DNA of 27,668 bases from Fimbriimonas sp. (lineage in GTDB: Bacteria; Armatimonadota; Fimbriimonadia; Fimbriimonadales; Fimbriimonadaceae), in assembly GCA_030447945.1 (NCBI GenBank), contig JAUJNV010000032.1, forward strand, positions 1 to 27,668, given 5' to 3'. Under the pieces are notes generated by a model. The model saw only the letters and a list, made by a program, of their open reading frames with translations, did not search any database and was not told the DNA's origin. Shown here piece by piece: positions 7,747 through 16,100 of this stretch; within the stretch, counting starts at the first letter, position 1; each line of letters starts with the position of its first letter. The position numbers were made by a program, and so were the translations under genes.

Positions 7747-8539
7747 GTGACCTTCGGCTGGCAAGGCTTCTCGGTCGAGCATCCCGATGATTGGGCGCCC
7801 GTCACCTTGAGCGGCGACCGGGCTGAGGGCTACGCCCGTATCGCCTCGCCAGGCCGCCTGTCCTGCCAAATCCGGTGGAAGAGAGTTCCTCAGGAACCGG
7901 ACCTCCAAGGCCGCCTGCGGGCTTATCTCTCTCGACTGGAAGCCGACGCCCGCCGCGGCAAGTCCTCGCTGCGCCATGCGATCGAGGCGGCGGGGGACCG
8001 GCTGATGTACCGCTACAGCGGCGCGGGCCACGGCCGGGGAACCCTTTTTTCTCCGGCTTGCTCGCGTGTTCTTCCTGGAGGCGGTCTCGACGAAGGCTGA
8101 CTCGCTCCTTTCTCCGTTCCGGGCGATCGCCAACAGCTTCCGTTCCGGGAACGGTGTCGCGGATCGGGAGCCGTGGGCCATTTTTGGCTTGGAGACCAGC
8201 CTTCCCAGGGGGCTCCGCGTGGAGCGCAAGGAGTTCCGCGCCGGCCGCACGAGTCTCGTGCTGAAAGGGCGGAGAGTCGTCCTCCGCGCCGAGCGCTGGG
8301 GCTTCGGCAGCCAGCTCGTGGAGCGGCACGGTCTGGAGCCGTGGGCGCGCGCCGCGCTCGTGATGCCGCGCGCGGAGGTCCACGAGGAGCCGATGGGCCT
8401 TCGGCTGCGTCAAGCTCGTCTCTTCCCCGCTCCGGCCGAGGCGCTGGTGGCCTTGCAGGCCGAGCGCAACCAGATCGTCGCCATAGTCGCCACCGCCCGA
8501 GATCCGAAGTGGAGGCCCGAGTGGGACTGGCTGAGCTAG
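7747..8539 (+). CDS. Conserved-looking protein of unknown function, one frameshift
   Basis: I do not recognise the family. The first part starts at GTG 7747, eight bases after the tatA stop (VTFGWQGFSVEHPDDWAPV...), and runs to about residue 98. A shift in the T6 run near 8045-8050 then moves the frame to one that reads FFLRLARVFFLEAVSTKADSLLSPFRAIANSF and ends at TAG 8537-8539. The joined protein has about 264 residues, no signal peptide and no membrane segment. The opening (GFSVEHPDDWAPV) resembles the beginning of PsbP-like or DUF1795-type lipid/ligand-binding proteins, but this is weak. It lies directly before the PqqD-like and ABC genes and probably works with them. Confidence 0.65.
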
Positions 8540-8925
8540 CGAAGCGTAGCTTCGGTGGCCGCCCGGCGGTACCCGCCGACCGGCTTCGCAAGGCCAAACC
8601 CGTGCGGAACCCCTGGTGACGTGGGAGGGCCTGGACGACGGCACGGCGGCCTTGGACGCGCCACTGGCTCAGCAGGGGCGGGGGTTCGCAGCGATGCTCG
8701 CCCGGTGGATGAAGGCGCCCACCACGAAGAAGTTTGAGCTGGAGCCCGTCGGAGCCTTCGTGTGGAGCCTTTGCGACGGCGCGCACAGTTTCGACGCGAT
8801 CTCCCGTAAGCTTCGGGAAAGATACAAGATGAACCGTCTGGAGGCGGACGCCGCCTCTCTCGGCCTTCCTCCAGACACTGAGCCAACGGAGGCTCGTCAG
8901 CCTAACGACAGGCAGCGAAAAGTGA
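8521..8925 (+). CDS. PqqD-like small protein, broken by two frameshifts
   Basis: The reconstructed product has about 135 residues. The N-terminal piece (DRLRKAKPVRNP) ends in a frame that stops at 8619. One extra C in the run at 8610-8613 joins it to LVTWEGLDDGTAALDAPL... and then to the PqqD core KKFELEPVGAFVWSLCDGAHSFDAISRKL. A second shift near 8855-8862 leads into the true C-terminus, SLSAFLQTLSQRRLVSL, ending at TGA 8923-8925. PqqD domains are small winged-helix proteins that bind peptides; in PQQ and RiPP pathways they present the precursor to a radical SAM enzyme. None is visible here. The stop overlaps the GTG of the permease, indicating coupling to the ABC genes. The GTG at 8521 is a tentative start and overlaps the preceding gene by 19 bases. 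Confidence 0.68.
8540..8578. repeat. Two tandem perfect hairpins before the PqqD-like gene body
   Basis: CGAAGC (8540-8545) pairs with GCTTCG (8549-8554), and CGGCGG (8564-8569) pairs with CCGCCG (8573-8578), each around a three-base loop. They begin right after the stop of the preceding gene. They could attenuate or terminate transcription between the two genes, or be REP-like remnants. Confidence 0.35.
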
Positions 8926-9494
8926 GCAAGGCACAGTTTAAGAACATCGACCCACCCTTCCGGGTGGCTTGGAACCAGGCGAAGGCCGGTATCCGCGTGC
9001 GCTTTATGCGCCAGGCGATCACGTCCCTAGGGGTGGCCCTGGGTATCGCCTTCTTCGCGAGCGTCATGACCCTTCGCCTAGCGGAATCCGGGTCCGACCC
9101 CGAGGCGGAGGCGCGGATGAAGTGGCTCGTGGGTACCTCGCTTGTGATGTGCCTCGTGGGCGTGACGAACTCCATGCTCATGTCGGTCAGCGAGCGGTTC
9201 CGGGAGATCGGCACGATCAAGTGCCTGGGGGCTTCCGACGGCTTCATCGTCAAGGTGTTCTTTCTCGAAGCGGCCATGTTGGGCGCCGCCGGCTCCCTTC
9301 TCGGATCGGCGCTGGGGACCGGGCTGATGGCGATCGTGACCGCCTCGGGCCGGGGCGTCACGGCGATGGAGGGCTTCACGGTCCTGAGCCTCGGCACGCT
9401 GCTGGGAATGCTGCTCACCGTGGTCGCCGCCGTAGTCCCCGCGATCCAGGCGGCGAAGATGCCGGCGGCGGCGGCGTTGAGGGTGGAGGTTTAA
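8922..9494 (+). CDS. Small FtsX/MacB-type ABC transporter permease
   Basis: From the GTG at 8922 (overlapping the PqqD-like stop) the protein has 190 residues. It contains the FtsX permease core with four predicted membrane segments: about residues 35-50, 68-85, 115-140 and 155-180. The typical cytosolic loop between helices 2 and 3 (SVSERFREIGTIKCLGASDGFIVKVFFLEA) and the C-terminal IPAIQAAKMPAAAALRVE-like ending are clear. The large periplasmic MacB domain is absent, so this is a minimal permease. It probably pairs with the ATPase that starts two bases downstream to move a hydrophobic or lipid-type substrate, or to transmit force, as in the LolCDE/MacB superfamily. An in-frame open region extends up to 8616, but that is an artefact of the upstream frameshift. 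Confidence 0.82.
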   Translation: MSKAQFKNIDPPFRVAWNQAKAGIRVRFMRQAITSLGVALGIAFFASVMTLRLAESGSDPEAEARMKWLVGTSLVMCLVGVTNSMLMSVSERFREIGTIKCLGASDGFIVKVFFLEAAMLGAAGSLLGSALGTGLMAIVTASGRGVTAMEGFTVLSLGTLLGMLLTVVAAVVPAIQAAKMPAAAALRVEV

Positions 9495-9496
9495 CG

Positions 9497-10218
9497 ATGG
9501 AGGACGGCCGAGACGTAGTAGTGCGAACGACGGACGTGGTGAAGCGGTACGGCGAGGGCGAAGCGGCCGTGCGCGCGCTCGACGGTGTGACCTGCGAGAT
9601 CTACTCGGGCGAGTACCTGAGCATCATGGGTCCCTCCGTTCCGGCAAATCGACCTTGTTCAACATGATCGGCGGGCTGGACAAGCCCAACGACGGCTCGG
9701 TCTTCGTGAACTCGGTCGACATCGCGCAGCTCACGCCGCGCGAGCTCGCGTTCCTGCGCTGCCACACGATCGGCTACATCTTCCAGACCTTCAACCTCAT
9801 CACGGTCCGCACCGCTCTCGAAAACGTCACTCTGCCCATGCTCTTCGCGGGGACCCAGCCCGACGAAGCGGAGGAGCGCGGCATGGCGCTCCTCGACACG
9901 GTCGGACTCGGCCACCGCTACCACCATCGCCCGACCGAGCTCTCGGGCGGGCAGCAGCGGGTGGCCATCGCGCGGGCGCTCGCGAACAGTCCGGCGATCA
10001 TCCTCGCCGACGAACCGACCGGAAACCTCGACCTCAAGACGGGCCAGGAGATCATCGACCTACTGCGGCATCTCAATACGGAGCGTGGGGTGACGGTCAT
10101 CTCCGCCACCCACGACCACAAGATGCTCGACGTCTCGACCGGATCTTCCACATCCGCGACGGCAAGCTGGCCGACGTGGAGACGAAGGAGAGAGACCCCG
10201 GAAGCGCGACACGACTAA
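9497..10218 (+). CDS. LolD/MacB-type ABC transporter ATP-binding protein, two frameshifts
   Basis: The ATG at 9497 follows the permease stop (9492-9494) and a GGAGG site. After IYSGEYLSIMGPS, a missing G near 9635 breaks the Walker A motif; adding it restores GPSGSGKST. The rest is canonical for the class: Q-loop (IFQTFNL), signature LSGGQQRVAIARA, Walker B IILADEPTGNLD and H-loop SATHDHKM. A second missing G near 10138 hides the expected ending SDRIFHIRDGKLADVE. After that repair the frame runs to a TGA at 10278-10280, slightly into the convergent neighbour, whereas the raw frame stops at 10218. The product energises the adjacent permease. The family call is firm and the substrate is unknown. 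Confidence 0.88.
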
Positions 10219-10257
10219 GCGCCACGTCTCCCCTTCCAACGAACGTACAGCGCCCTA

Positions 10258-11091
10258 CTACGGCGACAGCTTCACGTTGAATGTGGTTTTGCTGCTTGAC
10301 GGAAACTCCATCGCGCCCTCGTTGACGTCGATCGTGCCCTTCGCCTCGACCGTCATATCCAGCTTCTTCGTCCGGCCCGTAGCTTTCAGAACCAGCGCTT
10401 CGCCCTCGACCCTCGACGACTGCTTCAGAGCAAGCTTCAGATCGGCGGGCAGAGAGCCCGCACCCAGGGCCGCGAGGTCGACTTCGGACGTCAGGTTGCC
10501 GGCAATGCGCAGGTGGACCGTATCGCCGACTTCCTTCACAAAGGTAACGGCCAGCTTCTGATCCTGCTTGCCCAAGACGGGACTCTTAGGAATCGTGATG
10601 TCCCACGTATCGCCCACCTTAACCGCCCTCTCAGGAAATTCGGCGAACAGCACGTTGAGCAGACTGCCCATGCCGAGTGCCGCGAGGGCCTCCTCGGGGC
10701 TCTTGCTGGTGGCCGGCGTGACTTTCAGGCGGTTACGGCTGTCGATGGTGCCGCTGGCCTTGATGGGGTCCGGTTTCTTTGGCGCCCCCGAGCCGGCGAG
10801 GCTACCTCCGACCTTCACCTCTTCGAACGTGGTGACCATGTCGGCCGGCGTTGCGTCGGAGACTCCATCGGCCTTACCCGTTGTGAGCGCGTAGACGATC
10901 TTCGATTCAGCCTTGACGTCGACGTCCCCAAACGGCGTACCGGGTACGAGGAGATCCATCTTCGACTCAATCCTGTACGTCTCGGAGCTGTTCTCCTTGA
11001 GGTCCCGGCGAAGCAGCGACGCCTCCTGCGTACCGAAGGCAAAGGCGCCAAGCGCGACGGCGGCCAAGGCTATAGTTTTTCGGGTCTTCAT
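10258..11091 (-). CDS. Secreted protein of unknown function
   Basis: The start is the MKT codon at 11089-11091; an in-frame ATG at 11139 would place residues ahead of an evident signal peptide (MKTRKTIALAAVALGAFAFG). The mature part of about 255 residues is beta-rich and has no known catalytic motif. Phrases such as SSETYRIESKMDLL, FPERAVKVGDTWDITIPKSP and LKATGRTKKLDMTVEAKGTIDVNEG resemble DUF6263-like or similar envelope proteins of unknown function. It is a single-gene unit, convergent with the ABC operon and divergent from the capA-like gene. The gap of about 100 bases at 11092-11189 should hold both promoters, but no clear boxes are visible. Confidence 0.75.
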   Translation of the reverse strand: MKTRKTIALAAVALGAFAFGTQEASLLRRDLKENSSETYRIESKMDLLVPGTPFGDVDVKAESKIVYALTTGKADGVSDATPADMVTTFEEVKVGGSLAGSGAPKKPDPIKASGTIDSRNRLKVTPATSKSPEEALAALGMGSLLNVLFAEFPERAVKVGDTWDITIPKSPVLGKQDQKLAVTFVKEVGDTVHLRIAGNLTSEVDLAALGAGSLPADLKLALKQSSRVEGEALVLKATGRTKKLDMTVEAKGTIDVNEGAMEFPSSSKTTFNVKLSP

Positions 11092-11189
11092 TTCCGGTGT
11101 GCTTCCTTTCCACGGGTCGCAGTTCGCACTTGCCCCCACGGGTTATACGAATGGCGCGGCATTTGGATTACGTCGAGGGTCGTTAAGGC

Positions 11190-12236
11190 TTGGGCCGACG
11201 TCCTTTCCTCGTGAGCCTGCTTGCCCTCAGCCTAGCCCTTAGCCTTGGATCGCCCCCAAAGATCTGGACCCTCGTCGCGGGGGGCGACATCATGCTCAAC
11301 GGAGTGCCTTCCTCGGTGAAGCCCCTCGCCGCCGTGGGTCACGCGTTCCGGAGCGCCGACCTTGCGATCGCGAACCTGGAGATCCCCCTGACGAACTCCC
11401 CCACACGGACCACCCGCAAGACGCCGGCGGAGCTAAGGCGGCGAGCCCAGTACATCCTGCGGGGTGACCCGCGCCACGCGCCGCACCTGCGCGAGGTGGG
11501 GCTGGACATTGTCAGCCTCGCGAACAACCATTCGATGGACTTTGGCGTGGCCGGCCTGGAGGAGATGACACGCCTGCTAAGGCAGCAAGGCATCAAGTTC
11601 ACCGGCACCGGAGCGAACGTCGCCCAGGCACGGTCCGTCGTGGTGTACAGGGTCCCCGGAGGGCCGCGGGTCGGGCTCATCTCCGCGCTGGCCTTCATGA
11701 ATACGATCAGTCTCTGGAAGTGCACGCCAGCCACGGCCACTTCTCCGGGCCTCGCCGCCCTCGCTTTTAACGGCACGGTGGATGCGAGGGCGCGGCGTGA
11801 GTTGCGGCAGTGGGTAGGGGGAGCGAAAGCGAAGTGCGACCTGCTGATCGTCGCCCTGCACTGGGGCATCGAGCGGCAGACTGTGCCGTCGCCCTATCAA
11901 GTCGCTCTCGGGCGCGCGGCCGTCGACGCCGGCGCGGACTTCGTCTGGGGACACCATCCCCACGTCCTGCAGGGTGGAGAGCTTTACCGGGGTAAGCCGA
12001 TCCTGTACTCGATGGGCAATCTGATTTCGCCCCTGCCGGCGGCGACGGGACTCGCTCGGCTCACGTTCACGGGGCAGCGCATAAGTGGCTTCGACTTCAT
12101 CCCCGCCGCGATTCGCGGGGGGCGAGTGAGGCCCCTCGGGCGGTCCGGCGCCGGCGCCCAGCAACAGAGGTTTGCGGCTCTGGGCCGAGCCGTCCGCTCG
12201 CGCTACCCTTCGGCCCACTCGCGACCGCTTCCCTAG
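11190..12236 (+). CDS. CapA family metallophosphoesterase-like protein (PGA_cap domain)
   Basis: The 348-residue protein starts at TTG 11190, with a GTG at 11211 as a possible alternative. It begins with a hydrophobic signal sequence (LVSLLALSLALSLG). It then shows the full PGA_cap set: GGDIML (31-36), NLEIPL (62-67), SLANNHSMDFG (109-119), LHWG (223-226), GHHPHVLQ (254-261) and YSMGN (273-277). The family is named from CapA of the poly-gamma-glutamate capsule system but is a calcineurin-like metallophosphatase fold found widely in bacteria. No capB or capC is nearby, so capsule synthesis cannot be claimed. It probably acts outside the inner membrane. The aminotransferase start follows 24 bases after its stop. 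Confidence 0.88.
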   Translation: MGRRPFLVSLLALSLALSLGSPPKIWTLVAGGDIMLNGVPSSVKPLAAVGHAFRSADLAIANLEIPLTNSPTRTTRKTPAELRRRAQYILRGDPRHAPHLREVGLDIVSLANNHSMDFGVAGLEEMTRLLRQQGIKFTGTGANVAQARSVVVYRVPGGPRVGLISALAFMNTISLWKCTPATATSPGLAALAFNGTVDARARRELRQWVGGAKAKCDLLIVALHWGIERQTVPSPYQVALGRAAVDAGADFVWGHHPHVLQGGELYRGKPILYSMGNLISPLPAATGLARLTFTGQRISGFDFIPAAIRGGRVRPLGRSGAGAQQQRFAALGRAVRSRYPSAHSRPLP

Positions 12237-12260
12237 CCCTTGGCGGGCCATACTGACCGG

Positions 12261-13517
12261 ATGGACCCAGACGCCCTTTACGCGGACGTCGTCGAGAAGT
12301 ACACCCGCCACCTCAACCCTTCCTTCGCCCGTCTGATCGCTTTCGGCGGGTTCGGGGTCGAGGTGCGCGGAGAGGGGTGCTACCTATACGATCACGAGGG
12401 CAACCGGTTCCTCGATTGCCTCGGCGGATATGGCACGTTCAGCCTGGGACACCGGCATCCCAAAGTCGTGGAGGCCGTGAGAGGGCAGCTCGACAGCATC
12501 GCTCTCAGCGGCAAAGCCTTCTTTTCCAAGCCCGCGGCCTACCTTGCCGAAAGGCTCGCTGAGGTCACGCCGAGCGGACTCCAGTTCTCCTTTTTCTGCA
12601 ACAGCGGGACGGAGGCCGTGGAAGCCGCGCTCAAGTTCGCCCGGGCCGCCACGGGGCGTGCCAAGATCGTTTCGACGTACGGCAGCTATCACGGCAAGAC
12701 CCTCGGGGCCCTCGCCACGACAGGACGCGAGAAGTACCGCACGCGGTTCGAGCCGCTTATGCCGGGAGTGGTTTTCGTGCCGTACGGGGAAGGCGCGGCC
12801 GCCCTGGCCGAAATAGATGCTGAGACGGCATGTATGATCGTCGAGCCGATCCAAGGGGAGGGGGGCATCATCGTCCCTCCGGAAGGCTACCTGCTCGTTC
12901 TGCGGGAGGCTTGTAACCGCCACGGAGCGCTCCTGATCGCGGACGAGGTGCAGACCGGGCTGGGCCGAACCGGAAAGGCGTTCGGCTGCGAGCATGACTG
13001 CGTCTCGCCCGATTTGATGCCGCTCGACAAGTCGCTCGGAGGCGGGATCATGCCGCTCGGCGCGACGGTGGGGACGGAGAGGGTGTGGGAGGCCGTCTTC
13101 AGCGAAAACCCCCTGCTTCACACAAGCACCTTTGGCGGCAGCCCGATCGCCTGCGCGGCGGGCTTGGCGACGCTGGAGGTCCTAGAGGAAGAGGAGCTGG
13201 TGGAGAGATCCGCGCGCCTAGGGTGCGTTCTGAAGCGGGGGCTCCAGCAGGTAGCCGCTCGGCACACGGAGTTGGTGGCCGAAGTGCGGGGCCGGGGGTT
13301 GATGATCGGCTTGGAGTTCAATCAAGATGAAGTGGGCGAGCTCTGCGTGGCGCAAATGATGAAGCGGGGTCTGTGCGTCGCCTACACGCTGAACAACCCC
13401 CGCGTCCTCCGCTTCGAGCCTCCCCTCATCATCACCGAGGAGCAGATCGCATTCGCCGTCGAAACGGTCCACGAAGCCCTCCAAGAAACGAAAGACCTCC
13501 TATTGGAGCTCGAGTAG
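12261..13517 (+). CDS. Class III PLP aminotransferase, putrescine/ornithine type (YgjG-like)
   Basis: From the ATG at 12261 the protein has 418 residues. The open frame begins at 12240, but the first residues there are atypical. Features include LFLDCLGGYG-type N-terminal phrasing (FLDCLGGYGTFSLGHRHP), FFCNSGTEAVEAALK, VEPIQGEGGIIVPP, LIADEVQTGLGRTG with the cofactor-binding Asp, and PLDKSLGGG with the PLP lysine (K257). The sequence follows E. coli putrescine aminotransferase (PatA/YgjG) closely, including TSTFGGSPIACAA and RFEPPLIIT, and is also related to ornithine and acetylornithine aminotransferases. It would transfer an amino group to 2-oxoglutarate in polyamine or amino acid metabolism. 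The residue before the lysine is Asp where YgjG has Ala. The stop lies in an inverted-repeat arm. Confidence 0.9.
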   Translation: MDPDALYADVVEKYTRHLNPSFARLIAFGGFGVEVRGEGCYLYDHEGNRFLDCLGGYGTFSLGHRHPKVVEAVRGQLDSIALSGKAFFSKPAAYLAERLAEVTPSGLQFSFFCNSGTEAVEAALKFARAATGRAKIVSTYGSYHGKTLGALATTGREKYRTRFEPLMPGVVFVPYGEGAAALAEIDAETACMIVEPIQGEGGIIVPPEGYLLVLREACNRHGALLIADEVQTGLGRTGKAFGCEHDCVSPDLMPLDKSLGGGIMPLGATVGTERVWEAVFSENPLLHTSTFGGSPIACAAGLATLEVLEEEELVERSARLGCVLKRGLQQVAARHTELVAEVRGRGLMIGLEFNQDEVGELCVAQMMKRGLCVAYTLNNPRVLRFEPPLIITEEQIAFAVETVHEALQETKDLLLELE

Positions 13518-13676
13518 CGGCAGAAGCGTGCTCTGCAAAGCATCCTCAGCCTAACCCGTAGCGCGCCCTCCAAACGTCATCGGCAAAGGGCAAAGCGCGG
13601 TCTGCCGTGGATGGGCGGCATGGGAGGTGCTCTGCAGGGGATCCTCGGGGGGAGGCAGAGCACGCTCTGCCGCTAC
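13514..13676. repeat. Inverted-repeat intergenic element (REP/MITE-like)
   Basis: The left arm (13514-13536) and right arm (13655-13676) are reverse complements apart from one extra A. Each contains a near-palindrome of the form GCAGAGC-GT-GCTCTGC, headed GTAGCGG. More degraded copies of CTCTGC and of AGCATCCTC/GGATCCTCG phrases lie between the arms, so the element may be a nested palindrome. It fills the gap between two convergent genes and overlaps the stop codon of the aminotransferase (TAG 13515-13517). It may act as a bidirectional terminator or be a non-autonomous repeat. Confidence 0.55.
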
Positions 13677-13891
13677 GGGGTTTCGCGCTTGAGAACGATT
13701 TCGTTTCGGCCGCTGAAGCCGAGGTCGCCGATGGCGACGATCTCCCAACCAAGCGCGCCCGCTTCCTTGAGGTAGGTCAGGAGCCCCTTGCCCGGAAACT
13801 TAAGATCCGTGCTCGAGACGATGTAGCCGACGCCCGTCTGGCTGCTCACGTCGTTGAAAGGGACGAGGATTTCGTAGTCGAACCTGCGCAT
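13673..13891 (-). CDS. Small DUF4177-like protein
   Basis: The product has 72 residues. The layout is an opening strand (MRRFDYEILVPFND), a middle helix with a LKEAGALGWEIVAIGDLG phrase, and a last strand (EIVLKRE). This matches the short DUF4177 family (Y-x-V ... LNxxGxxGWEhV ... hhhKR), which has no known function. The start is the ATG at 13889-13891, 15 bases downstream of the oxidoreductase stop, so the two may be co-transcribed. The 3' end touches the inverted-repeat element. Confidence 0.75.
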   Translation of the reverse strand: MRRFDYEILVPFNDVSSQTGVGYIVSSTDLKFPGKGLLTYLKEAGALGWEIVAIGDLGFSGRNEIVLKRETP

Positions 13892-13906
13892 GGGCGGAGC
13901 GTACCG

Positions 13907-14914
13907 CTAGAGCATCTCCGAGATGCGGATCCTCTCGCCGCGCCGCGCCGACTCCTTGACTCCGAAGACCATGGCCAGGCTCTTGATGTTGTCGTGGCAT
14001 TCCCCCATGGGCGTTGTTCCGGTTACTAGCGCGCGCAAGAAGTCTTCCAGCGAGCCCTTGATCCCGGCGGGCGGCTCGGGAACCTCGATCTGGAGCGCTT
14101 CGAAGCCGGAGTGGAAGCCGCCGGTCTGCCTCACCCGCTCGGCGACGGGCGGATTCGTGCCATCCCACAGAGCGGACCCGCTCGAGCCGGCGGCGCGCCA
14201 GGACGATTCCCAGGACGTGTGACATCCTTCGGCGCACCAACTCCCCCGGTAGGTGAAACGAGCGCCGCTAGACATCTCGAAGATCGCGCTCGCGCAGGCG
14301 TTGCCTTGGTACCAGCTCCAAGGCGGGTTGAACTCCTCCGCGTAGACGGCGACCGGGTCGGCCGCCGACAGGTAGCGAGCGGCGTCGAACGTGTGGATGG
14401 CCATGTCGAGCACCAATGGGCTTTCCATCTCGTCCCGGAAGCCGCCGAAGTGCGCTCCGATGTAGAAGTCGGCGTTGAGGATGCCCAGTTCACCCAGTTG
14501 AGCGATGGCGTTGCGGTACGCGACGAGCCCGCCGAGGTACCGGCGGCTCTGGCTGACCATGAACAGCTTCCCCGCCGCCTCGGCAGCCCGTACCATCGCC
14601 CTTGCCCGCTCCATGGTGTCCGCCATCGGCTTCTCCCCCAGGACGGGCACCCCCTGCGCGAGAGAGAGCAACGTAATGTCGTGATGAACTTCCGGAGGAG
14701 TAACGTCGACCGTGAAGTCCGGCCTCAGATCGACCAATGCCTTGGCAGCATCCGTCCCGGCGCGGCCCACTTCGATCCCGAGCGACTCGGCGGCGGCCGC
14801 TGCCGCGCCTTCGCGCACGTCGACCCAGGCCGCGATCTCCACTTCGGGATGTTCATGCAGGTTCTTCGCCCACGCCTTGCCCATTCCCCCGGCCCCCACC
14901 AACAGCGCCCTCAT
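13907..14914 (-). CDS. Gfo/Idh/MocA family NAD(P)-dependent oxidoreductase
   Basis: The protein has 335 residues. The N-terminal Rossmann fold begins at once with the dinucleotide motif VGAGGMG (6-12). The EKPM motif (94-97) carries the conserved catalytic lysine, and [14 protein letters not shown] (169-182) carries the D170/H174 pair seen in sugar dehydrogenases of this family. Such enzymes oxidise or reduce sugars, inositols or related cyclic compounds; the substrate cannot be predicted. The start ATG is only 35 bases from the GTG of the divergent threonine aldolase. Confidence 0.9.
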   Translation of the reverse strand: MRALLVGAGGMGKAWAKNLHEHPEVEIAAWVDVREGAAAAAAESLGIEVGRAGTDAAKALVDLRPDFTVDVTPPEVHHDITLLSLAQGVPVLGEKPMADTMERARAMVRAAEAAGKLFMVSQSRRYLGGLVAYRNAIAQLGELGILNADFYIGAHFGGFRDEMESPLVLDMAIHTFDAARYLSAADPVAVYAEEFNPPWSWYQGNACASAIFEMSSGARFTYRGSWCAEGCHTSWESSWRAAGSSGSALWDGTNPPVAERVRQTGGFHSGFEALQIEVPEPPAGIKGSLEDFLRALVTGTTPMGECHDNIKSLAMVFGVKESARRGERIRISEML

Positions 14915-14949
14915 GCGCCGGGTTTACCCTTTGGGCCACCATAGCATCG

Positions 14950-16032
14950 GTGGCAACCCTTCTCTCTTCCTCCGACAGCCCGGCGGGCAAGGCCGTCGAC
15001 ATCGTCGATCTTCGCAGCGATACCGTCACGCGTCCGACCCCGGAGATGTTCGAGGCGATGCGGACGGCGCCTCTCGGCGACGATGTCCTCGGCGACGATC
15101 GGACCGTGATCGAGCTGGAGACGCTGGCGGCGCGGATGGTCGGAATGGAGGCCGCGCTGTTCGTACCAAGCGGCACGATGGGCAATCAGATTGCGCTCGC
15201 CTCATGGTGCCGGCCCGGCGACGGCATGCTGATCGAGGAGGAGGCTCACGTCCTTTATTACGAGGTCGGGGGACCCGCCCTGATCGCGGGAGTCGTGACC
15301 TGGACGCTGCCCAGCGTTCGCGGCGTCATGGACCCGGAGCACATCGAGCGCCGGGTCACCAAGGCGAACATCCACACCCCGGGCACGACGCTGCTCTGCC
15401 TAGAAAACACCCATAATCGAGCGGGCGGCACGATCATCCCGCAGGAGACGATGGCCAGTTATCGGAGCGTGGCCGACCGCCACGACATGAAGGTTCATCT
15501 GGACGGGGCGCGCGTGTTCAACGCCGCGGTGGCGCTCGGGGTACCGGTCACGGAGATCGCTCAGCACGTCCACAGCGTGAACTTCTGCCTGAGCAAGGCG
15601 CTTCGCGCGCCGGTTGGCTCACTCCTCTGCGGGCCCCGCGACTTCGTCGAGCGCGGGCGCATCTGGCGAAAACGGCTCGGGGGCGGCATGCGGCAGTCCG
15701 GCATCCTCGCCGCTTGCGGCATCGTCAGCCTCACCCAGATGGTGGGCCGGCTTGCCGAGGACCACCGCCGCGCGCAGGAGCTCGCGCGCGCTCTCAGCGA
15801 CATTCCCGGCCTGCGCCTCGACTTCGAGAGCGTCCAGACGAACATGGTTCTGGTAGAGGTCGATCGTCCCGCGGCGGAGTGGGTGGACGCGCTCAAGGAG
15901 CGCGGCGTCTTTGTTTTCGCCGTAGCCCCGCAGCGGCTCCGGTTGGTGCTCCACGCCGACGTGGACGACGAGATGCTGGACCGAGCCGTCGCCGCGTTCG
16001 GACATGTGGCGCGGCCGTCCCGCCCGCAATAG
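14950..16032 (+). CDS. ltaE: Low-specificity L-threonine aldolase
   Basis: The reading frame is open from 14737, but the first 70 codons are antisense to the neighbouring oxidoreductase and have no family features; GTG 14950 gives a product of 360 residues, the usual length. The enzyme starts with [18 protein letters not shown] and [15 protein letters not shown]. It has [15 protein letters not shown] for the PLP ring and pyridine nitrogen, and the Schiff-base lysine K216 in [14 protein letters not shown], followed by [12 protein letters not shown]. It cleaves L-threonine or allo-threonine to glycine and acetaldehyde in the cytosol. The ribosome site is poor and the start is therefore uncertain. 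It converges on the exonuclease gene. Confidence 0.93.
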   Translation: MATLLSSSDSPAGKAVDIVDLRSDTVTRPTPEMFEAMRTAPLGDDVLGDDRTVIELETLAARMVGMEAALFVPSGTMGNQIALASWCRPGDGMLIEEEAHVLYYEVGGPALIAGVVTWTLPSVRGVMDPEHIERRVTKANIHTPGTTLLCLENTHNRAGGTIIPQETMASYRSVADRHDMKVHLDGARVFNAAVALGVPVTEIAQHVHSVNFCLSKALRAPVGSLLCGPRDFVERGRIWRKRLGGGMRQSGILAACGIVSLTQMVGRLAEDHRRAQELARALSDIPGLRLDFESVQTNMVLVEVDRPAAEWVDALKERGVFVFAVAPQRLRLVLHADVDDEMLDRAVAAFGHVARPSRPQ

Positions 16033-16083
16033 TTGCTCGGCGAGGGAGCGTCCCGGTGCGGCCGGAAGAGGGGCGGGCAGGGC

Positions 16084-16100
16084 GCCCGCGCTACGCGGGC
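16084..16100. terminator. Perfect hairpin at the 3' end of the YprB-like gene
   Basis: GCCCGCG (16084-16090) and CGCGGGC (16094-16100) form a perfect seven-base stem with a CTA loop. That loop is the TAG stop codon of the minus-strand gene. There is no U-tract. It lies in the gap between the convergent ltaE and yprB-like genes and could serve as a termination or RNA-stability structure. Confidence 0.35.

Noticed and set aside
8616..9494. A fused PqqD-ABC permease protein
   Set aside because: The region just upstream of 8922 loses PqqD similarity only because of a one-base shift; the correct frame ends with a stop overlapping the permease start.
11190..12236. Poly-gamma-glutamate capsule synthesis
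   Set aside because: Only the CapA-like phosphoesterase is present; capB and capC are absent, and the family is widespread outside capsule loci.
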